DNA of 64,000 bases from Melastoma dodecandrum (taxonomy: Eukaryota; Streptophyta; Magnoliopsida; Myrtales; Melastomataceae): contig JARUPY010000292.1 in NCBI GenBank assembly GCA_029817715.1, forward strand, positions 1,262,001 to 1,326,000, given 5' to 3'. The translations under genes and the position numbers were made by a program. The notes below the pieces were generated by a model. That model was given only the letters and a program-made list of their open reading frames with translations, did not search any database and was not told the DNA's origin. Below are positions 17,754 through 26,425 of this stretch, in pieces (positions within the stretch are counted from its first letter, which is position 1; each line of letters starts with the position of its first letter).

Positions 17754-18600
17754 GGTTCGGACTCCAGGCCAGCAGCCGGCGGCCGAGCTGCATGACCAGC
17801 CAGTCGGAGACGAAGCCCGCGACCCCGATCACCGCCATGCCGCAGATCACGATCTCGGTGCGCGAGAGCTGACGCGCCTCCATGATGATCGCGCCGAGGC
17901 CGGTCTGGACCCCGGTCATCTCGCCGACCACGATCACCACCCAGGCGAAGCCCAGCCCCAGCCGCAGGCCGGTGAAGATCGACGGCAGCGCCGCCGGCAG
18001 AACCACCCGGACGAACTGCGCCGGCCCGGTGCACCCGAGCATCGCGGCCGCCTCGAACAGGCGCGGCTCCACCGAGCGGACTCCGAACACGGTGTTGACC
18101 AGGATCGGGTAGAACGCCCCGAGGAACACGAGGAAGAAGGCCGAGCGGGGTCCCAGGCCGAACAGGATCATGGCGAGCGGCAGCCACGCCGTGACCGGCA
18201 CCGGCCGCAGCACCTGCAGGACGGGGTCAAGCAGCGCGCGGATCAGCGGCACGCGGCCGATCAGCAGGCCGAGCGGCAGGGCGGCCGCCGCCGCCAGCGC
18301 GAAGCCGCCGTAGACCCGGCTCAGCGACGCCGCGAGATGGGTCCAGAGCGTGCCGCTGAACGCGTCGTCGTTGATGCCGCCGATGGCGAGATCCCGCATC
18401 TCGGCCCAAACCTCCGCGGGCGGCGGGATCAGGCTGTAGGGCCGGCCCGCGGTGGTGACCTGCCAGATCGCCACCAGGGCCGCCGGCACCACGCAGGCTA
18501 GCGCCAGCCGGCGCAGATGGGCGAGCCCGAGGCCGGCCTGTTTCGGGGCGGAGACCGGCGCCGTCACCGGCAGGGCGCCGGCCTCGACCCCGGTGCTCAC
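17746..18600 (-). CDS. NitT/TauT-family ABC transporter permease
   Basis: A 284-residue membrane protein with about six segments and the EAA loop (EAAAMLGCTGPAQFVRVVLPAALP) that docks the ATPase. I place the start at the GTG at 18598-18600, which overlaps the TGA of the substrate-binding protein gene (GTGA). The ORF runs further upstream only as a shadow of that gene. It forms the membrane channel of the importer encoded at 16971-19547. Confidence 0.9.
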   Translation of the reverse strand: MSTGVEAGALPVTAPVSAPKQAGLGLAHLRRLALACVVPAALVAIWQVTTAGRPYSLIPPPAEVWAEMRDLAIGGINDDAFSGTLWTHLAASLSRVYGGFALAAAAALPLGLLIGRVPLIRALLDPVLQVLRPVPVTAWLPLAMILFGLGPRSAFFLVFLGAFYPILVNTVFGVRSVEPRLFEAAAMLGCTGPAQFVRVVLPAALPSIFTGLRLGLGFAWVVIVVGEMTGVQTGLGAIIMEARQLSRTEIVICGMAVIGVAGFVSDWLVMQLGRRLLAWSPNHG

Positions 18601-19547
18601 GCCCGCCCCATCGCGTCGACGAAGCGCGTGTCGATGAAGCCCGGCTCCGGCAGGCGCTTGATCTGCTTGAGCGCCAGCATGTGCTGCGCGTAGGCCCCGG
18701 CCTGCCGGACCTCGTTCGGCCCGAGGCGCCAGGTCAGCTCGACGTTCGGGGCCGAGAGTTCCAGCGCCTCGCGCTTCTGGCCGAGCTTGGCCACCGCCAT
18801 GGCGATCATCGCGTTGCGGTCGCCGGCCGCGAAGTCGGTGGCCTTGCGGTGGATCTCCAGCATGGTCCGGACGAGATCGGGCCGCTCGGCCAGCGTGTCG
18901 CGATGGGCGCCGAACACCATGTTCAGGGCGCCCATCTCGGTGCCGTAGGGGTACTCGACGAGCTGCCCCACCCCCGAGGCGAGGCTGACGCCGGGCCCCG
19001 GCTCGGCGCCCACATAGGCGTCGACGTCGCCGCGGGCGAGCGCGATGTGCATCTCCGAGAAGGAGACCCGCACCGGCGTGATGTCCTTTACGGTGAGTCC
19101 CTCCATGCGCATCCGCTCCAGGACGAAGACCTCCTGGGTGCTGCCCGGCCAGATCGCGACCCGCTTGCCGCGCAGGTCCTTGATGGCGTGGATGTCGGAA
19201 TCCTTCTTGGCGATCACCGCCATGCCGCGGTTGCAGGTTGAGGCGATGACCACGAGCGGCTCGCCCGCGGCGGCGCCCAGCGTCGCCGCGGCGATGCCGA
19301 AGGTGCCGAAATCCACCGACTTGGTGACCACGGCGTTCTTGCACTCGGTCGGGCTCTCGAACGGCACCACCTCGACCGTCACGCCCGCGGGGGTGAAGCG
19401 CTCGTAGAAGCTGGGCGCGATCGAGTGGATCAGCTTGAGCGAGCCCATCCGGATCGTGACCGGGGCGGCTCGAGCGCGGGCGGCGGACAAAGGCCCAGCG
19501 ACGAGGCCGGCCCCGAGACCGGCCAGGAGGGTACGGCGGCGGATCAT
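18597..19547 (-). CDS. Tat-exported substrate-binding protein (NitT/TauT type)
   Basis: A 316-residue periplasmic binding protein. The signal sequence MIRRRTLLAGLGAGLVAG has a twin-arginine motif, so it is probably exported folded. The body has the SsuA/NrtA/ThiY-type fold: VEVVPFESPTECKNAVVTKSVDFG, KDLRGKRVAIWPGSTQE and ALARGDVDAYVGAEPG. I use the ATG at 19547, with AGGAG 8-9 bases upstream, rather than the longer ORF start at 19604. It is first in an operon with the permease, ATPase and allophanate hydrolase, so biuret-like ureides, guanidine or other N-compounds are candidate ligands (inference). Confidence 0.9.
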   Translation of the reverse strand: MIRRRTLLAGLGAGLVAGPLSAARARAAPVTIRMGSLKLIHSIAPSFYERFTPAGVTVEVVPFESPTECKNAVVTKSVDFGTFGIAAATLGAAAGEPLVVIASTCNRGMAVIAKKDSDIHAIKDLRGKRVAIWPGSTQEVFVLERMRMEGLTVKDITPVRVSFSEMHIALARGDVDAYVGAEPGPGVSLASGVGQLVEYPYGTEMGALNMVFGAHRDTLAERPDLVRTMLEIHRKATDFAAGDRNAMIAMAVAKLGQKREALELSAPNVELTWRLGPNEVRQAGAYAQHMLALKQIKRLPEPGFIDTRFVDAMGRA

Positions 19548-19613
19548 CGAACGGCTCCTGCAGAGTGCCGACATCCGCAACGCTAAGGAACCGCGTTGTT
19601 GCAAGGAAGTGCT

Positions 19614-19619
19614 ATTATA
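19614..19619 (-). promoter_or_regulatory. Possible -10 box of the atzF-ABC operon
   Basis: TATAAT on the minus strand lies about 65 bases before the start of the binding-protein gene, in the A/T-rich spacer shared with the divergent LysR gene. No good -35 box is visible at the usual spacing, which would fit activation by LysR. Confidence 0.35.
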
Positions 19620-19662
19620 TGAGCATGGTGTTGCCTTTTAGGGAACGGCTTGGGATAGGCGC

Positions 19663-20559
19663 GTGAAGCATCTGCGCCAAGTCACCTACGTCGCCGAGGT
19701 CGCGCGCGCCGGTTCGATCCGGCGCGCCGCGGAGCGGCTCAACCTGACACCCTCGGCCTTGACCCGGCAGATCCAGGACCTCGAATATGAGCTCGGCACG
19801 CCGATCTTCGAGCGGCTGGCGCAGGGGATGCGCCTCAACGCGGCGGGGGAACTGTTCGTCCGGCACATCCGCGACCAGATGGCCGACCTCGACCGGGTCC
19901 GCTCGCAGATCGCCGACCTCTCTGGCGTGCGGCGCGGGCATGTGGCTTTGGCGTGCAGCCAAGCCTTCGTCACGCAGGTGGTGCCGGAGGAGGTCGAGGC
20001 CTATCGCGCCCGGTTCCCCCAGGTGGGGTTCACGGTCCAGGTCCGCGATCACGTCCAGGCCGTCAACGCCCTCTCGGCCTTCGAGGCGGATATCGCCCTG
20101 ATCCTGCAGCCGCCGCCCTCGGCGGATCTGCACCCGCTCTATTCCGGCCACCAGACCCTGTGCGCGCTGATGCGCCGGGGTCACGCGCTGGCGGCCGGGA
20201 GCGGGCCGGTGCGGCTGCGCGACTGTCTCGGCCATGCCCTGGCCCTGCCGGACCGCTCGCTCGCCATCCGCCACCACATCGAGCACACGCTTGCCCGCCG
20301 CGGTATCGAGCTCCGGCCGGTGGTCGAATCGGGCTCGCTGGAGTTCCTGCGCAACCTCACCCTGCGGGAGGCCGTGGTCAGCCTGCAGATCCCGAGCGGC
20401 ATCCCGGCGGACCCGCGGCTGCACAGCCGGACGATCGACACCCGCGACCTGACCCCGATGACCCTGGTCCTCGCGCAGCTGCGCGGGCGGTCCCTGTCGG
20501 TGGCGGCGGCCAAGTTCGCCGACCAGCTCGTCGCGCGGCTCAACCGCGACGATCCCTGA
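19663..20559 (+). CDS. LysR-family transcriptional regulator
   Basis: A 298-residue regulator with the LysR helix-turn-helix at the N-terminus (RQVTYVAEVARAGSIRRAAERLNLTPSALTRQI), slightly variant in having T-P-S-A-L-T-R instead of the common S-Q-P-A-L-S. An effector-binding domain follows (about 90-298). It starts with GTG at 19663 and diverges from the binding-protein gene with a 115-base spacer, the usual layout for a regulator of the neighbouring operon. It probably controls the ABC-allophanate hydrolase genes in response to a pathway intermediate. Confidence 0.88.
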   Translation: MKHLRQVTYVAEVARAGSIRRAAERLNLTPSALTRQIQDLEYELGTPIFERLAQGMRLNAAGELFVRHIRDQMADLDRVRSQIADLSGVRRGHVALACSQAFVTQVVPEEVEAYRARFPQVGFTVQVRDHVQAVNALSAFEADIALILQPPPSADLHPLYSGHQTLCALMRRGHALAAGSGPVRLRDCLGHALALPDRSLAIRHHIEHTLARRGIELRPVVESGSLEFLRNLTLREAVVSLQIPSGIPADPRLHSRTIDTRDLTPMTLVLAQLRGRSLSVAAAKFADQLVARLNRDDP

Positions 20560-20621
20560 CGCGTCGTGCGCGTCGATTCCGAGCCCAGCGCCTCAGGGTC
20601 GGAGGCGCGCCACGGAGTTGG

Positions 20622-20993
20622 TCAGGACGTCTGCCTCAGGATGCTGTCTCCCATCCGGAGCCAGAGCCCGTCGGGGACGGACTCGACTGCGAACAGGCGC
20701 AGCGCGCGGAACGACCAGCCCGGTGAGACGGAGCCGTCCCGGAGGTCGAATGAGGCGAGATGCCGTGGGCAGAGCAGCCGCCCGCCGACGCACCGGCCGA
20801 GACCCAGGTCCGCCCCCTCGTGGGGGCAGGCCCGCTCGGCGGCGACGATCCGCTCGCCGTCCCGCACCAGCAGCAGGTGATGTCCGCCTGCGGTGATCGG
20901 CATCAGCTCCCGGTCGCCGAGCAGGTCGGCCGGGCCGAGGCGCAGGCGCGCCGGCCGCCCGCACTCAGCCACCGAGATAGGCGTCCCGCACAT
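20622..20993 (-). CDS. Rieske-type [2Fe-2S] ferredoxin
   Basis: A 123-residue single-domain Rieske protein: CPHEGADLGLGRC (first Cys-x-His box) and LLCPRHLASFDLRDG (second Cys-x-x-His box) supply the two Cys and two His ligands. Small Rieske ferredoxins shuttle electrons to oxygenases or other redox enzymes. Its ATG at 20993 lies 29 bases inside the ATPase gene upstream. A GTG at 20972 would give an 8-base overlap and is an alternative start. It is last in the twelve-gene operon, where the only obvious redox partner is the molybdenum hydroxylase. Confidence 0.88.
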   Translation of the reverse strand: MCGTPISVAECGRPARLRLGPADLLGDRELMPITAGGHHLLLVRDGERIVAAERACPHEGADLGLGRCVGGRLLCPRHLASFDLRDGSVSPGWSFRALRLFAVESVPDGLWLRMGDSILRQTS

Positions 20994-21233
20994 GCGGATC
21001 CGCGATGAGGGCGCGCCCCGTCCCCTCGCGCACGGTGCGGCCGGTCTCCAAGAGGTAGGCGTAGTCGCAGAGTTCGAGGGCCGCGAAGGCGTTCTGCTCG
21101 ACGAGCAGCACGGTCGTGCCCGCGTCGCGGATCGCCCCGATCACCGCGAACATCCGCTCGACGATGTTGGGGGCAAGGCCCAGGGAGGGCTCGTCGAACA
21201 GCACGAGCTTCGGCCGACCCATCAGCGCGCGGC

Positions 21234-21270
<37 letters not shown>

Positions 21271-21669
21271 ACCGGCCGCCTGATCGCGGCGCTCCGCGAG
21301 GCGCGGGAACTCCCCGTAGATGCGGTCCAGATCCGCCGCGACCGCCGCCCGGTCGCGGCGCAGATAAGCGCCCATGGCGAGGTTCTCGGCGACCGTCATC
21401 TGCGGAAAGACGCGCCGGCCCTCCGGGCAGTGGGCGATGCCCGCAGCCAGGATCCGGCGGGGCTCCGCGCCCGCAATGTCCCGCCCGGCGAACCGGATCG
21501 CGCCGGAGCGCGGCGATACGAGTCCGGAGATCGCCCGGAGCGTCGTGGATTTGCCGGCCCCGTTGGCGCCGACGAGGGCCACGAGCTGGCCTTCGCGCAC
21601 GTCGATCGTGAGCCCCTTGAGTGCGGTGACCTGGCCGTAGCCGCAGACGAGGTCGCGGATCTCAAGCAT
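20965..21669 (-). CDS. Branched-chain amino acid-type ABC ATPase (LivF)
   Basis: A 234-residue ATPase of the HAAT family: Walker A GANGAGKST, signature LSGGEQQMLAIGRALM, Walker B LVLFDEPSLGLAP and switch His region LLVEQNA, the Glu-Gln form typical of LivF. Its start overlaps the LivG stop by eight bases. It is part of a complete LivFGMHK set inside the amidohydrolase/molybdenum hydroxylase operon, so the cargo is probably the catabolic substrate rather than leucine. Confidence 0.92.
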
Positions 21670-22477
21670 GGACCGCCTCCTGAACCGCGGCGGCGGCCTG
21701 CCGGGCGGCGCTGCCCTGGCCGAGATAGGCCTCGATCACCGCCGGGTCGGTGCGGATCCGGTCCGGCGGCCCCTCGGCGATCAGGCGGCCGTAATTGAGG
21801 ACGACGATGCGGTCGGAGACCTCCATCACCATCGGCATGTCGTGCTCGACGAGGAGGATGGTGACGCCGCGCTCGCGGATCTGCCGGATCAGCCGCACGA
21901 AGACCCGCGTCTCGGAGGCATTCATCCCCGAGACCGGCTCGTCGAGGAGCAGCATGGCGGGCTCGGTGGCGAGCGCCAGGGCCACGCCGACGAGGCGCTG
22001 CTCGCCATAGGCCAGGGCGCCGGCCTTCTCGTGCGCTCGGGCGGCGAGCCCGACCCAGTCGAGGAGTTCCTGGGTTCGGCTCCGCAGCTGCGCCTCGCCG
22101 GCGCCCGAGCGGCCGATGACGGCGTCGAGGAGCGGCGAGCGGCTGATCCGGCCGCCCATCTGGTACAGGCCGATCATCACGTTGTCGAACACCGTGTCGT
22201 CGGGGAAGACGCTGGTGCGCTGGAAGGTGCGGGCGAGGCCGAGCCGCGTGATCGCGTGCGGCGGCAGATCTCTCAGGGATGTGCCACGGAAGCTGACGTC
22301 GCCCTGGCTGGGCTTCAGGAAGCCCGTCATCACGTTGAAGGCCGTGGTCTTGCCGGCCCCGTTCGGGCCTATCAGGCTGACGATCTCGCCGGCCTGGACG
22401 TCGAAATGCAGGTCGGCGATGGCGACGAGGCCGCCGAAGCGGACCCCGACATGCTCGACCGAGAGGATCGCGCTCAT
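21662..22477 (-). CDS. Branched-chain amino acid-type ABC ATPase (LivG)
   Basis: A 271-residue ATPase with Walker A GPNGAGKTT, the LivG-specific TRLGLARTFQRTSVFPDDTV region, a divergent signature LAYGEQRLVGVALAL and Walker B MLLLDEPVSGMN with LLVEHDM. The start is the ATG at 22477, overlapping the LivM stop as ATGA (22474-22477). The signature motif reads AYGEQ rather than SGGQ, which is common in LivG. Confidence 0.92.
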   Translation of the reverse strand: MSAILSVEHVGVRFGGLVAIADLHFDVQAGEIVSLIGPNGAGKTTAFNVMTGFLKPSQGDVSFRGTSLRDLPPHAITRLGLARTFQRTSVFPDDTVFDNVMIGLYQMGGRISRSPLLDAVIGRSGAGEAQLRSRTQELLDWVGLAARAHEKAGALAYGEQRLVGVALALATEPAMLLLDEPVSGMNASETRVFVRLIRQIRERGVTILLVEHDMPMVMEVSDRIVVLNYGRLIAEGPPDRIRTDPAVIEAYLGQGSAARQAAAAVQEAVHA

Positions 22478-23508
22478 CGCTGCACCGCCGGATTCGCTTC
22501 GAGGACCGGGATCGACCGGACCTGCCGGCGGCTGAACAGCGCCGCCACGCCCGGCACGATGCCCCGCGGCATCACGAACAGGATCACGATCAGCACGAGG
22601 CCGTAGACGATCCACTGCGCCTCCGGCGCCATGACCGGGCGGAGCGCCACCGGCAGCAGGCCGAAGATCAGGCCGCCGACGACCGGCCCCATCTGGGTGC
22701 CCTTGCCGCCCGCCACCACCATGATGACCATGGTGACCGTGGTGGCGAACAGGAACACGTCGGGGTCGATGATGCGCAGGTAATGGGCGTAGAGGCTGCC
22801 GGCCGCGCCCGCCATCGCTGCCGAGATCACAGCCGCGACCGTCAGCGTGCGGGTGGCATTGATGCCGACCGACAGCGCCAGCGCCTCGTTCTCCTTGAGG
22901 CCCCGCATCGCCCGGCCGAAGCGCCCGCCGACCAGACGGGCGATCACGCCGTAGCAGAGCGTCCCCACGGCCAGCACGAGGTAGTAGTTCTGGAGCTTGG
23001 TCTTCAGGGTCCACATCCCGAGGCCGGGAAGGCCCAGGGTGATCGGCGGGATGTTGGTGAGCGCGAGCGGCCCCTGCGTCAGCTCCACCCAGTTGAGGGC
23101 CACCAACCGCACGACTTCGGCGAACGAGATCGTCACGATGACGAAATAGGCGCCCCGCACCCGGAAGGAGAGCCGCCCGATCAGGTAGCCGCAGCCGCCC
23201 GCCGCCACCGTCGCCAGCAGTAGGCCGACGCAGGCCGGCCAGGGCTCGTGAACCGCGTGGATGCCGAATCCGAGATCCACGTCGAAGCCGAGGCTCGTCA
23301 GTGCGCTGACGTAGGCGCCGATTCCGAAGAACGCGATGTGGCCGAGGCTGAGCTGCCCCGTGAAGCCGAGGAGCAGATTCAGGCTCATGGCGCCGATCGT
23401 CAGGATGCCCGTGACGATCAGCGCGTTGAGCAGATAGGGATTGCCCGTGAGGGCGAGTGGCAGTACGGCGAGGCCGGCGAGCAGCGCGAGGGGAAGGAGC
23501 CGGTTCAT
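22474..23508 (-). CDS. Branched-chain amino acid-type ABC permease (LivM)
   Basis: A 344-residue permease with eight to ten membrane segments, including NLLLGFTGQLSLGHIAFFGIGAY (split motif GFTGQLSLGH is the LivM hallmark), and the EAA-like loop GRAMRGLKENEALALSVGIN. It overlaps LivG (ATGA) and LivH (ATGA at 23505-23508), so the transporter genes are tightly coupled. Confidence 0.92.
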   Translation of the reverse strand: MNRLLPLALLAGLAVLPLALTGNPYLLNALIVTGILTIGAMSLNLLLGFTGQLSLGHIAFFGIGAYVSALTSLGFDVDLGFGIHAVHEPWPACVGLLLATVAAGGCGYLIGRLSFRVRGAYFVIVTISFAEVVRLVALNWVELTQGPLALTNIPPITLGLPGLGMWTLKTKLQNYYLVLAVGTLCYGVIARLVGGRFGRAMRGLKENEALALSVGINATRTLTVAAVISAAMAGAAGSLYAHYLRIIDPDVFLFATTVTMVIMVVAGGKGTQMGPVVGGLIFGLLPVALRPVMAPEAQWIVYGLVLIVILFVMPRGIVPGVAALFSRRQVRSIPVLEANPAVQR

Positions 23509-24377
23509 CCGATGCGCTCCGCCTTCGCGAACAGCCCGGTGGGCCGGTAGAGCAGGACCGCGATGATGATCAGGAACCCCATCGCGTCCCGGTAGCCGGA
23601 GGAGACGTAGCCGGCGCCGAACTCCTCGGCGAGCGCCAGGATGAAGCCGCCGATCGCCGCGCCGGTGACGTTGCCGAGGCCGCCCAGGATGACGATGGCG
23701 AAGGCCTTGAGCTCGGCGAGGCCGCCCATCTGCGGGAACACCACGTAGACCGGACCGAGCAAGGCGCCGGCCGCCGCCGCGAGCGACGAGCCGAGCGCGA
23801 AGGTCGCGGTGTAGATCCGGCGGACGTCGACGCCCATCAGCGCCGCCGTGTCGGAATCCTGGAAGGCGGCCCGCATGGCGAGCCCGAGCTTGGTCCGGTT
23901 GATCAGCGCGTAGGTCAGCGCGATCAGGGTTAGGGCTGCCCCAAGCACGAACAGCCGCAGCCAGGAGACCGAGACCGGGCCGATCTGGAGCGGCGCTTCG
24001 GGGAAGGGCGAGGGGATCGCCTTGGCGACGCCGCCGAATATCCAGAGCGTGCCCGATTGCAGGATGATCCCGGCGCCGATCATCACCAGCATGGTGGTGT
24101 CGATGTCCGAGCCCCGGAACGGGCGCAGCAGCAGCAGTTCGATCGCGGCCCCGAGCAGGAGCCCCCCGAGGATCGCGACCGGCAGCGCCAGGAAGAAGTT
24201 CAGCCCGAGCGCCGCGACGGCTAGGTACATCACGTAGGCGCCGACCGTGTAGAGCGCGCCGTGGGTGAAGTTCACCACGTTCATGATCCCGAAGATCAGC
24301 GTCAGGCCGATCCCCAGCAGCGCGTAGGTGCCGCCGAGGATGAGCGCGTTGACGAGGTGCTGGATCAGTTCGGTCAT
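23505..24377 (-). CDS. Branched-chain amino acid-type ABC permease (LivH)
   Basis: A 290-residue permease with the LivH start motif GGTYALLGIGLTLIFGIMNVVNFTHG (key part IMNVVNFTHGALY) and LGLAMRAAFQDSDTAALMGVDV. About eight membrane segments. It pairs with LivM to form the channel. The gap to the binding-protein gene upstream is about 235 bases and contains a hairpin. Confidence 0.92.
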   Translation of the reverse strand: MTELIQHLVNALILGGTYALLGIGLTLIFGIMNVVNFTHGALYTVGAYVMYLAVAALGLNFFLALPVAILGGLLLGAAIELLLLRPFRGSDIDTTMLVMIGAGIILQSGTLWIFGGVAKAIPSPFPEAPLQIGPVSVSWLRLFVLGAALTLIALTYALINRTKLGLAMRAAFQDSDTAALMGVDVRRIYTATFALGSSLAAAAGALLGPVYVVFPQMGGLAELKAFAIVILGGLGNVTGAAIGGFILALAEEFGAGYVSSGYRDAMGFLIIIAVLLYRPTGLFAKAERIG

Positions 24378-24484
24378 GAGCTTCTCCTGGCAGGTCGCGT
24401 GCCGGATGACCGGCGCCTCACGGATCTCTCACGCCGTGCGGGGGACGCGAGGGTTCACAGTTGGGGACCCGGCGCCGCGGGTTT

Positions 24485-24508
24485 CCCTCCCCCGCAGAGG
24501 GGGGAGGG
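24485..24508. terminator. GC hairpin between livK- and livH-type genes (repeat copy B)
   Basis: CCCTCCCC (24485-24492) and GGGGAGGG (24501-24508) form an 8-bp stem. It lies about 105 bases after the binding-protein stop, where partial termination would give more binding protein than permease. The same 24-bp sequence occurs, inverted, at 3322-3345 with two mismatches. Confidence 0.5.
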
Positions 24509-24613
24509 CGCGTGGCAGCTCTGGAACGCCAGATCCGTCAACCGGACGAAGATCCCAAAACTGATGTGTGCATCCGCAACCCTCTGCAGGGCAGGGGGCG
24601 CGCGGCGGCAGCC

Positions 24614-25762
24614 CTACAGCGCCGGCACGATCACTTTCCCGTCCTTGATCTCGATGAGGTAGACGTCGGGCTTGCTCTGGCCGCTCTCCTTCCCGGCGGG
24701 GCCGGCCTTGGTGAAGCGGATCGGCCCGTTGAGCCCGACGAAGTCGACCGACCAGAAGGCCTTGGTGATCGCGGCCGGATCGGCCGAGCCAGCCTTCTCG
24801 ATGGCGTGGGCGATCGCACGGATGCCGTCGTACCCGCGAAAACTCTCGGTGACGCCGGCGAAGTCGAAGCCGCGCTTCTTCCACGCGGCGATGAAGGCCT
24901 CGGTGGCCTTCGGGTCCGGCGTCTTGTCGGGCGACCAGGGCAGGAAGGTCGTGAGGTGCATCGTGCCGTCGGCGGCCGCACCGGCCTGGGCGATGATCTG
25001 GTCCGGGTTCTGGGAGCCGCCGGTGGTGATGACCCGCTTCTTCAGGCCGAGCGCCGCCATCTGCTTGAACAGCAGCACGAGCTGATCGACCGAGCTCGTG
25101 ATCATGATCGTGTCGGAATCCGAGGCCTTCAGCTTGGCGAGCTGGGCGCTCATGTCCTGCGCGCCCTGGTCCATGGTCTCGACGAGGCCGACCGTGACGC
25201 CCTTGTCCTTGAGCATCTTGCCGAAATCGGTCGCGGCGCCGCGGCCGAAATCGTTGTTGAGGACCAGGAAATCGACCTTCTTCATGCCGAGGCGGTCGAC
25301 CATCGGCGCGAAGGTCGCGGCTTCGAGCGACGAGGGCGGCGAGATCCGGAACACGTACGGATTGCCGGAGGTCGTGATCTTGCCGGACGAGGAGGTCTCG
25401 ACCAGCATCGGCGTCTCGTAATCCATGAGCTTGGGCATGACGGCGAGCGTCAGGCTGGACCCCCAGGCGCCCATCATCACCGGGGTCTTGTCGCTGGTGA
25501 TCAGCTTCTCGGCGACCGCGGCGGCCTCGGTCGGGTTGCTTTTGTTGTCCTCGATCACGAGTTCCAGTTTCTTGCCGAGGACGCCGCCCTTGGCGTTGAT
25601 CTCGTCGGCGGCGATCTTGGCGCCGTTCACCACGTAGGTGCCGGACGCCGCGAACGGCCCGGTCAGGGGCTCGTTGACGCCGATGCGGATCGCCTCCGCC
25701 CGAGCGCCGGTGGCCGTCAGCGCCAGCAGGATCGCGGTCGTGAGGGTGAACCTGCCAGGCAT
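24614..25762 (-). CDS. Branched-chain amino acid-type periplasmic binding protein (LivK)
   Basis: A 382-residue periplasmic protein with a Sec signal peptide (MPGRFTLTTAILLALTATGARA). The Peripla_BP_6 body contains VNEPLTGPFAASGTYVVNGAKIAADEINAKGG (key motif GAKIAADEINAKGG), GAWGSSLTLAVMPKL and GYDGIRAIAHAIEKAG. The start at 25762 begins the signal peptide; the ORF extends upstream only through noncoding shadow. It supplies the LivFGMH transporter. Family members bind amino acids, amides, urea or aromatic compounds, so the ligand is open. Confidence 0.92.
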   Translation of the reverse strand: MPGRFTLTTAILLALTATGARAEAIRIGVNEPLTGPFAASGTYVVNGAKIAADEINAKGGVLGKKLELVIEDNKSNPTEAAAVAEKLITSDKTPVMMGAWGSSLTLAVMPKLMDYETPMLVETSSSGKITTSGNPYVFRISPPSSLEAATFAPMVDRLGMKKVDFLVLNNDFGRGAATDFGKMLKDKGVTVGLVETMDQGAQDMSAQLAKLKASDSDTIMITSSVDQLVLLFKQMAALGLKKRVITTGGSQNPDQIIAQAGAAADGTMHLTTFLPWSPDKTPDPKATEAFIAAWKKRGFDFAGVTESFRGYDGIRAIAHAIEKAGSADPAAITKAFWSVDFVGLNGPIRFTKAGPAGKESGQSKPDVYLIEIKDGKVIVPAL

Positions 25763-25796
25763 TCGCGTGTCTCCGGTGGATTGAGGCGGGAGGGGG

Positions 25797-26372
25797 TCAG
25801 GCGCGGCCGAACCACGCGGCGAGGCGCGCGCGGGCGAGGCCGAGGAGCAGGCGGAGCGGGTTGAGGCCGGCGGGCGCCGGCGCCGCGACGCCGGAGAGCC
25901 GGGCATCGAGGTTGCGGCAGAACTCCGCCGCGATGCGGCCGGCGAGGTCGCGCACGAGGCCGGGTCGGCCGAACTGCGCGAGCGGTCCGGTCAGTGTGTA
26001 GCCGACATCGAGCTCTATCCGGGCTGCGCCGAGCGTCGGCCCGGTGCCCACCCGGTAACGGATCCGGCCCTCGGTGGCAGAGCGGCCGCCGGCGTCGGTT
26101 CCGGCGCCGTGGACCGCGCCGGTTCGCGCGGCTTCGTCCCGGGAGAGGCGGGCGCGGCCGCGGAACGTCGCGGCGATCGGTCCGATCCGCACCTGCAGGC
26201 CGCCCTCGACCGTGTCGGGGGTGGGCCGGGCCGTCAGCACGGCGCCCGGCAGGCAGGCGGCGACCGCCGCGATGTCGCCGAGCAGGGCGAAGACGGCCTC
26301 CGGCGGGTGGGCGAGGTCGAGCACCTGCGTGAAGCTGTGGGCCGGCGCGAACGCGTCGGACAGATCCGCCAC
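25797..26372 (-). CDS. CoxG-like SRPBCC protein
   Basis: A 191-residue protein of the carbon monoxide dehydrogenase subunit G family (START/SRPBCC fold): HPPEAVFALLGDIAAVAACLPGA is the family entry motif, with a C-terminal basic and hydrophobic helix (LLLGLARARLAAWFGRA) that may bind the membrane. CoxG-type proteins accompany molybdenum hydroxylase genes and may help quinone handling or membrane recruitment. It lies 53 bases after the CoxS gene and 34 bases before the binding-protein gene on the same strand. Confidence 0.88.
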   Translation of the reverse strand: MADLSDAFAPAHSFTQVLDLAHPPEAVFALLGDIAAVAACLPGAVLTARPTPDTVEGGLQVRIGPIAATFRGRARLSRDEAARTGAVHGAGTDAGGRSATEGRIRYRVGTGPTLGAARIELDVGYTLTGPLAQFGRPGLVRDLAGRIAAEFCRNLDARLSGVAAPAPAGLNPLRLLLGLARARLAAWFGRA

Positions 26373-26425
26373 CGCGGCGGGTGAAGCCGGGGCGGGCCGA
26401 TTCGCCGGCCGGGGCGCGAGTACCG

